Shown in pieces: positions 56,901-64,000 of a stretch of DNA of 64,000 bases (position 1 is the stretch's first letter; each line of letters opens with the position of its first letter). The notes below the pieces were generated by a model. That model saw nothing but the letters and a program-made list of their open reading frames with translations, was not told the DNA's origin and did not search any database. Source of the stretch: Thiocapsa roseopersicina (GTDB lineage: Bacteria; Pseudomonadota; Gammaproteobacteria; Chromatiales; Chromatiaceae); assembly GCF_900106925.1 (NCBI RefSeq), contig NZ_FNNZ01000001.1:310001-374000 (forward strand). Direction: 5' to 3'. The position numbers were made by a program, and so were the translations under genes.

Positions 56901-58101
56901 GCAACGCATCATGGAGAACGACACCTTCCAGCGCGTGGAGCGACTGCTGGTCGGCAAGGTCGCCGACGGCGGTCCGCGCAATCTGGCCCCGGGGGCGAAG
57001 ATCACAAAGGCCTATCTGCAGGAGCTTGCCTCCAATGGCTCGCGCGATCAGTGGCTCGAGATCCGGATGCGTGCCGAAGACGTCGCGACCCAGCTTGAGG
57101 CCGTTGCGGCTCAGATCAAGCAGCAGCGGGAGGAATTCCGCGATCGTTACGAGGTCAAGAAACGCAAGATCTCGAGCGGCGACGATCTGGCCCCGGGCGT
57201 GCTCAAGATGGTGAAGGTGTACGTGGCCGTCAAACGCCGCGTCCAGCCCGGCGACAAGATGGCCGGGCGCCACGGCAACAAGGGTGTTATCTCCAAGGTG
57301 GTGCCGATCGAGGACATGCCCTTCTCGGCGGACGGCGAGCCTGTGGATATCGTCCTGAACCCCCTCGGCGTGCCCTCGCGCATGAACGTCGGACAGGTGC
57401 TCGAGACCCATCTGGGTTGGGCGGCCAACGGGCTCGGCGTGAAGATCGAGAAGATGCTGCGTGCGCACACCGCGGTCGTGGAGCTGCGTGCCTTCCTCGA
57501 GAAGATCTACAACACGAGCGGCAAGCGCGAGGACCTCGCCAGCTTCACCGACGAGGAGATCCTGGAGCTGGCGCGTCACCTGACGCGGGGCGTGCCCCTG
57601 GCCACGCCGGTGTTCGACGGCGCGACCGAGGAAGAGATCCGGGCGATGCTCAAGCTCGCCGATCGGGACAACTCGGATATCGGCATCCCGAGCGGCCAGA
57701 CCCAGCTCTACGACGGGCGCACCGGCGATCCGTTCGAGCGCCCGGTCACGGTCGGCTATATGTACATCATCAAGTTGAACCACTTGGTCGACGACAAGAT
57801 GCATGCGCGCTCCACCGGGCCTTACAGCCTGGTCACCCAACAGCCGTTGGGCGGCAAGGCACAGTTCGGCGGGCAGCGTTTCGGGGAGATGGAGGTCTGG
57901 GCGCTGGAGGCGTACGGCGCCGCCTACACCCTGCAGGAGATGCTGACCGTGAAGTCCGACGACGTGAACGGCCGCACCAAGATGTACAAGAACATCGTGG
58001 ACGGCGACCATCGGATGGAAGCCGGCATGCCCGAGTCGTTCAACGTGCTCGTGAAGGAGATTCGGTCGTTGGCGATCAACATCGAGCTCCAGCAGGACTG
58101 A
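53929..58101 (+). CDS. rpoB: RNA polymerase subunit beta
   Basis: RpoB (1390 aa) has all standard blocks: [20 protein letters not shown] at the start, the rifampicin region [20 protein letters not shown] then [40 protein letters not shown], the GNKG-containing [20 protein letters not shown], and the C-terminal [20 protein letters not shown]. The rif-region residues appear wild type. Length is slightly above E. coli (1342). A 1459-codon antisense frame here is a codon-bias shadow. Confidence 0.99.
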   Translation: MAYSFTEKKRIRKDFGKRPSILDVPFLLATQIDSYHEFLQADRPIGDRRDVGLHAAFKTVFPIESYSGNAVLEYVKYRLGDPVFDERECHLRGATFAAPLRVLLRLVIYDRDAPAGSKVIKDVREQEVYMGELPLMTGTGTFIINGTERVIVSQLHRSPGVFFDHDKGKTHSSGKLLFSARVIPYRGSWLDFEFDPKDNVFVRIDRRRKLPATILLRALGYGVEDILERFFVTDTFRIRDRSVTLDLVPERLRGETVGFDVMLGDELLVESGRRVTARHIRELQKAGIERLDVPSDFLIGRVLAHPQIDTETGEVIAEANAEITPELLETIFEKGIETLETLFVNDLDHGPYISETLRIDPTTSDLEAQVEIYRMMRPGEPPTKEAAQNLFHNLFFTPDRYDLSAVGRMKFNRRLGRTSEEGPGVIYDGRYFSNRNDELSKRLYQEQGETSDIIEALKVLVELRNGRGSVDDIDHLGNRRIRCVGEMAENQFRVGLVRVERAVKERLSLAESEGLMPQELINAKPVSAAIKEFFGSSQLSQFMDQNNPLSEVTHKRRVSALGPGGLARERAGFEVRDVHPTHYGRVCPIETPEGPNIGLINSLAVYARTNSYGFLETPYRKVEGGLVTMDIQYLSAIEEGNFVIAQANATLDDEGHLTDALVSCRHANEFTMRAPEEVQFMDVSPRQIVSVAASLIPFLEHDDANRALMGSNMQRQAVPTLRAEKPLIGTGMERVVAKDSGVCVVARRGGVIESVDAARIVVRVNDEEAVPGIPGVDIYNLTKYTRSNQNTCINQRPLVKPGDIVAVDDVMADGPSTDMGELALGQNLRVAFMPWNGYNFEDSILLSERLVQEDRFTSIHIEELACLARDTKLGPEEITSDIPNVGESALAKLDESGVVYVGAEVRDGDILVGKVTPKGETQLTPEEKLLRAIFGEKASDVKDTSLRLPSGMSGTVVDVQVFTRDGVDKDKRALQIEEMELDRVRKDFADQQRIMENDTFQRVERLLVGKVADGGPRNLAPGAKITKAYLQELASNGSRDQWLEIRMRAEDVATQLEAVAAQIKQQREEFRDRYEVKKRKISSGDDLAPGVLKMVKVYVAVKRRVQPGDKMAGRHGNKGVISKVVPIEDMPFSADGEPVDIVLNPLGVPSRMNVGQVLETHLGWAANGLGVKIEKMLRAHTAVVELRAFLEKIYNTSGKREDLASFTDEEILELARHLTRGVPLATPVFDGATEEEIRAMLKLADRDNSDIGIPSGQTQLYDGRTGDPFERPVTVGYMYIIKLNHLVDDKMHARSTGPYSLVTQQPLGGKAQFGGQRFGEMEVWALEAYGAAYTLQEMLTVKSDDVNGRTKMYKNIVDGDHRMEAGMPESFNVLVKEIRSLAINIELQQD

Positions 58102-58183
58102 ACCGCGTCCGGAGGGGTTTGCGAGGATTGAGCCCTTGCGTGGCCGAATCGCAATCAACGCGCGTCGGCGCGACGCGGTTCAG
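58098..58183. repeat. Palindromic element 1 between rpoB and rpoC
   Basis: Perfect 12-bp arms ctgaaccgcgtc (58098-58109, starting within the rpoB stop) and gacgcggttcag (58172-58183) enclose 62 bases. The arms match those of the element after pal with two changes each. It belongs to the same dispersed family. Confidence 0.7.
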
Positions 58184-58201
58184 GAGCTGCGTTTTATTGT
58201 T

Positions 58202-58288
58202 CTGAACCGCGTCGACTGCGTCGTTTGTGGAGACTCTCGATGCCGAGCCACGACGACGATCTTGCATGTCGTAGCGGGCGCGGTTCAG
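58202..58288. repeat. Palindromic element 2 between rpoB and rpoC
   Basis: Arms ctgaaccgcg (58202-58211) and cgcggttcag (58279-58288) form a perfect 10-bp inverted repeat around 67 bases. Together with element 1 it expands the rpoB-rpoC spacer to 287 bases. The gap otherwise holds only the rpoC ribosome binding site (aggag, 58376-58380). Confidence 0.65.
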
Positions 58289-58388
58289 TTTTTGGCCCTT
58301 GGCCTTGAGCGCTGAGTTTCGTTCTCGAACGGACCCTCGGCGGTCGGCCGATTGCTGATCATCGTCATTGTAGGCAGGAGATAAGATC

Positions 58389-62606
<4,218 letters not shown>

Positions 62607-62715
62607 CTGCGGAGCACGCCTCGATGCGGGACGCCGATTCGGCATACCCGCGTCTTTCGCGTCGCCTTCTATTGGTGCTGCACACCGCTTCGGAGCGTAG
62701 GGGAAGGCTAACCGG

Positions 62716-62744
62716 TTGACACCACCGGCTCTCCTCCCTATACT
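62716..62744 (+). promoter_or_regulatory. Predicted strong sigma70 promoter for the str operon
   Basis: TTGACA (62716-62721, consensus), a 17-base spacer and TATACT (62739-62744) form the best promoter match seen in the window. Transcription would start near 62751 and read into rpsL-rpsG-fusA. Confidence 0.8.
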
Positions 62745-62756
62745 GCTCGGTCTCAG

Positions 62757-62792
62757 CTAGACGGCTCCTGCGCCGTCTAGCCTCTTTTTTTC
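62757..62792 (+). terminator. Terminator-like hairpin at the 5' end of the predicted rpsL transcript
   Basis: Arms ctagacggc (62757-62765) and gccgtctag (62772-62780) with a 6-base loop are followed by cctctttttttct. This has all the features of an intrinsic terminator. It lies about six bases after the predicted start from the promoter at 62716-62744, so it could end rpoBC transcripts, attenuate rpsL transcripts, or protect their 5' end. Confidence 0.8.
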
Positions 62793-62951
62793 TAGGTCTG
62801 GTTCCTTGGTCTGGGCACGCATCCGCCCGGTCCCCGAGTCGATCGATCGCATACGTGCGGCTGTGCCGTCTTATCCAGTCGGCCCGCGGTCGCGCAAGAG
62901 TGATTTTACGCTTGTGTTTTCGGCGCCGTTGCGCCTTTGGAGACTGATTGC

Positions 62952-63326
62952 ATGGCAACGATCAACCAACTCGTGCGCAAGCCCCGCAAGCGTGTCGTGG
63001 CAAAGAGCACCGTACCTGCGCTCGAAGCCTGTCCTCAGCGGCGCGGCGTTTGTACACGGGTTTATACCACGACCCCGAAGAAGCCGAACTCCGCTCTGCG
63101 TAAGGTTGCTCGCGTTCGGTTGACCAACGGCTACGAGGTCGCCTCATATATTGGCGGCGAAGGCCACAACCTCCAAGAGCACTCGGTCGTGCTGATTCGC
63201 GGCGGACGTGTCAAGGACCTTCCCGGTGTGCGCTATCACACGGTGCGCGGCACGCTGGACACCTCGGGTGTCGAGAAGCGGCGTCAAGGCCGTTCCAAGT
63301 ACGGCGCCAAGCGTCCCAAGAAGTGA
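62952..63326 (+). CDS. rpsL: 30S ribosomal protein S12
   Basis: S12 (124 aa) shapes the decoding site. It has [40 protein letters not shown] (the Lys associated with streptomycin resistance mutations is unchanged) and [20 protein letters not shown] with [18 protein letters not shown]. It opens the str operon rpsL-rpsG-fusA. Confidence 0.98.
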   Translation: MATINQLVRKPRKRVVAKSTVPALEACPQRRGVCTRVYTTTPKKPNSALRKVARVRLTNGYEVASYIGGEGHNLQEHSVVLIRGGRVKDLPGVRYHTVRGTLDTSGVEKRRQGRSKYGAKRPKK

Positions 63327-63373
63327 CCCGATCGTAAGATCGGTCAGCCCAATTGAGTGAATTCGGAGTTTAA

Positions 63374-63850
<477 letters not shown>

Positions 63851-63891
63851 CAGCGGGGACCGAGTTTCATTCAATCAGGGCGGATACAGTC

Positions 63892-64000
63892 GTGGCACGT
63901 AGCACCCCAATCGAGCGGTATCGCAATCTCGGCATCATGGCGCACATCGATGCCGGGAAGACAACGACCACCGAGCGCGTTCTCTTCTATACGGGTGTTT
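63892..64000 (+). CDS. fusA: Elongation factor G, N-terminal fragment (cut by window edge)
   Basis: The last 109 bases encode an EF-G N-terminus from GTG 63892: [20 protein letters not shown] then [15 protein letters not shown]. The P-loop [12 protein letters not shown] is diagnostic. The reading frame continues beyond the window. It completes the conserved rpsL-rpsG-fusA order. Confidence 0.95.
   Translation, partial: MARSTPIERYRNLGIMAHIDAGKTTTTERVLFYTGV

Larger units (their letters stand above)
62607..62951. other. rpoC-rpsL intergenic region
   Basis: This 345-base gap contains a strong promoter, a terminator-like hairpin just downstream of it, and about 160 bases of leader before rpsL. 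No gene is visible. Confidence 0.6.

Noticed and set aside
53779..58158. Minus-strand open frame of 1459 codons opposite rpoB
   Set aside because: It is antisense to an unmistakable rpoB gene and exists because of high-GC codon bias; the translation has no recognisable domain and it also covers the ends of flanking gaps.

Overview
The window is a high-GC gammaproteobacterial chromosome segment. Gene content and order suggest a purple sulfur bacterium or close relative (Chromatiaceae/Ectothiorhodospiraceae-like). This rests on recognisable proteins and conserved gene order, not on a database search. It is mostly core genome, with one accessory stretch at about 15.5-22.6 kb.

Left part (1-15.5 kb): the 5' end of an RlmI-type rRNA methyltransferase; a 689-aa thioredoxin-like DUF255 protein; a small-molecule methyltransferase; an isoprenylcysteine-methyltransferase-like membrane protein; the complete envelope operon ybgC-tolQ-tolR-tolA-tolB-pal-cpoB; tRNA-Lys; a decayed RelB/RelE-like pair; a Mak-type fructokinase; an NAD(P)-binding protein; TrmO; and a patatin-like lipase on a multi-pass membrane domain.

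Accessory stretch (15.5-22.6 kb): an SDR oxidoreductase; an Rpn-type PD-(D/E)XK nuclease with a decayed copy of part of itself beside it; a low-GC two-gene operon (an NdpA/YejK-like nucleoid-associated protein plus a 481-aa protein with C-terminal membrane segments); a Fic protein remnant; and an intact YefM-YoeB toxin-antitoxin pair. The two-gene operon is the best candidate for an undescribed system, possibly defence-related; that role is inference.

Middle (22.6-35.8 kb): an RND efflux permease with its membrane-fusion partner, divergent from a nine-CxxCH cytochrome c fused to a membrane cytochrome b domain; a PEGA plus formylglycine-generating-enzyme-like lipid-free exported protein; ubiA; a membrane protein; moeB with an uncharacterised Cys-containing partner; plsC; and a small exported protein.

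Right-centre (35.8-46.7 kb): hemA-prfA-prmC on the minus strand, divergent from TPR protein-ispE-tRNA-Gln-prs-rplY-pth, followed by a FadL-family porin. lolB, often found between the TPR gene and ispE, is not present there.

Right end (46.8-64 kb): ugd, then the translation/transcription supercluster tRNA-Tyr, -Gly, -Thr, tuf, tRNA-Trp, secE, nusG, rplKAJL, rpoBC, rpsL, rpsG and the start of fusA. Intergenic regions carry at least two families of dispersed inverted repeats. One family forms two units between rpoB and rpoC. A near-consensus promoter upstream of rpsL is followed almost at once by a terminator-like hairpin and T-tract.
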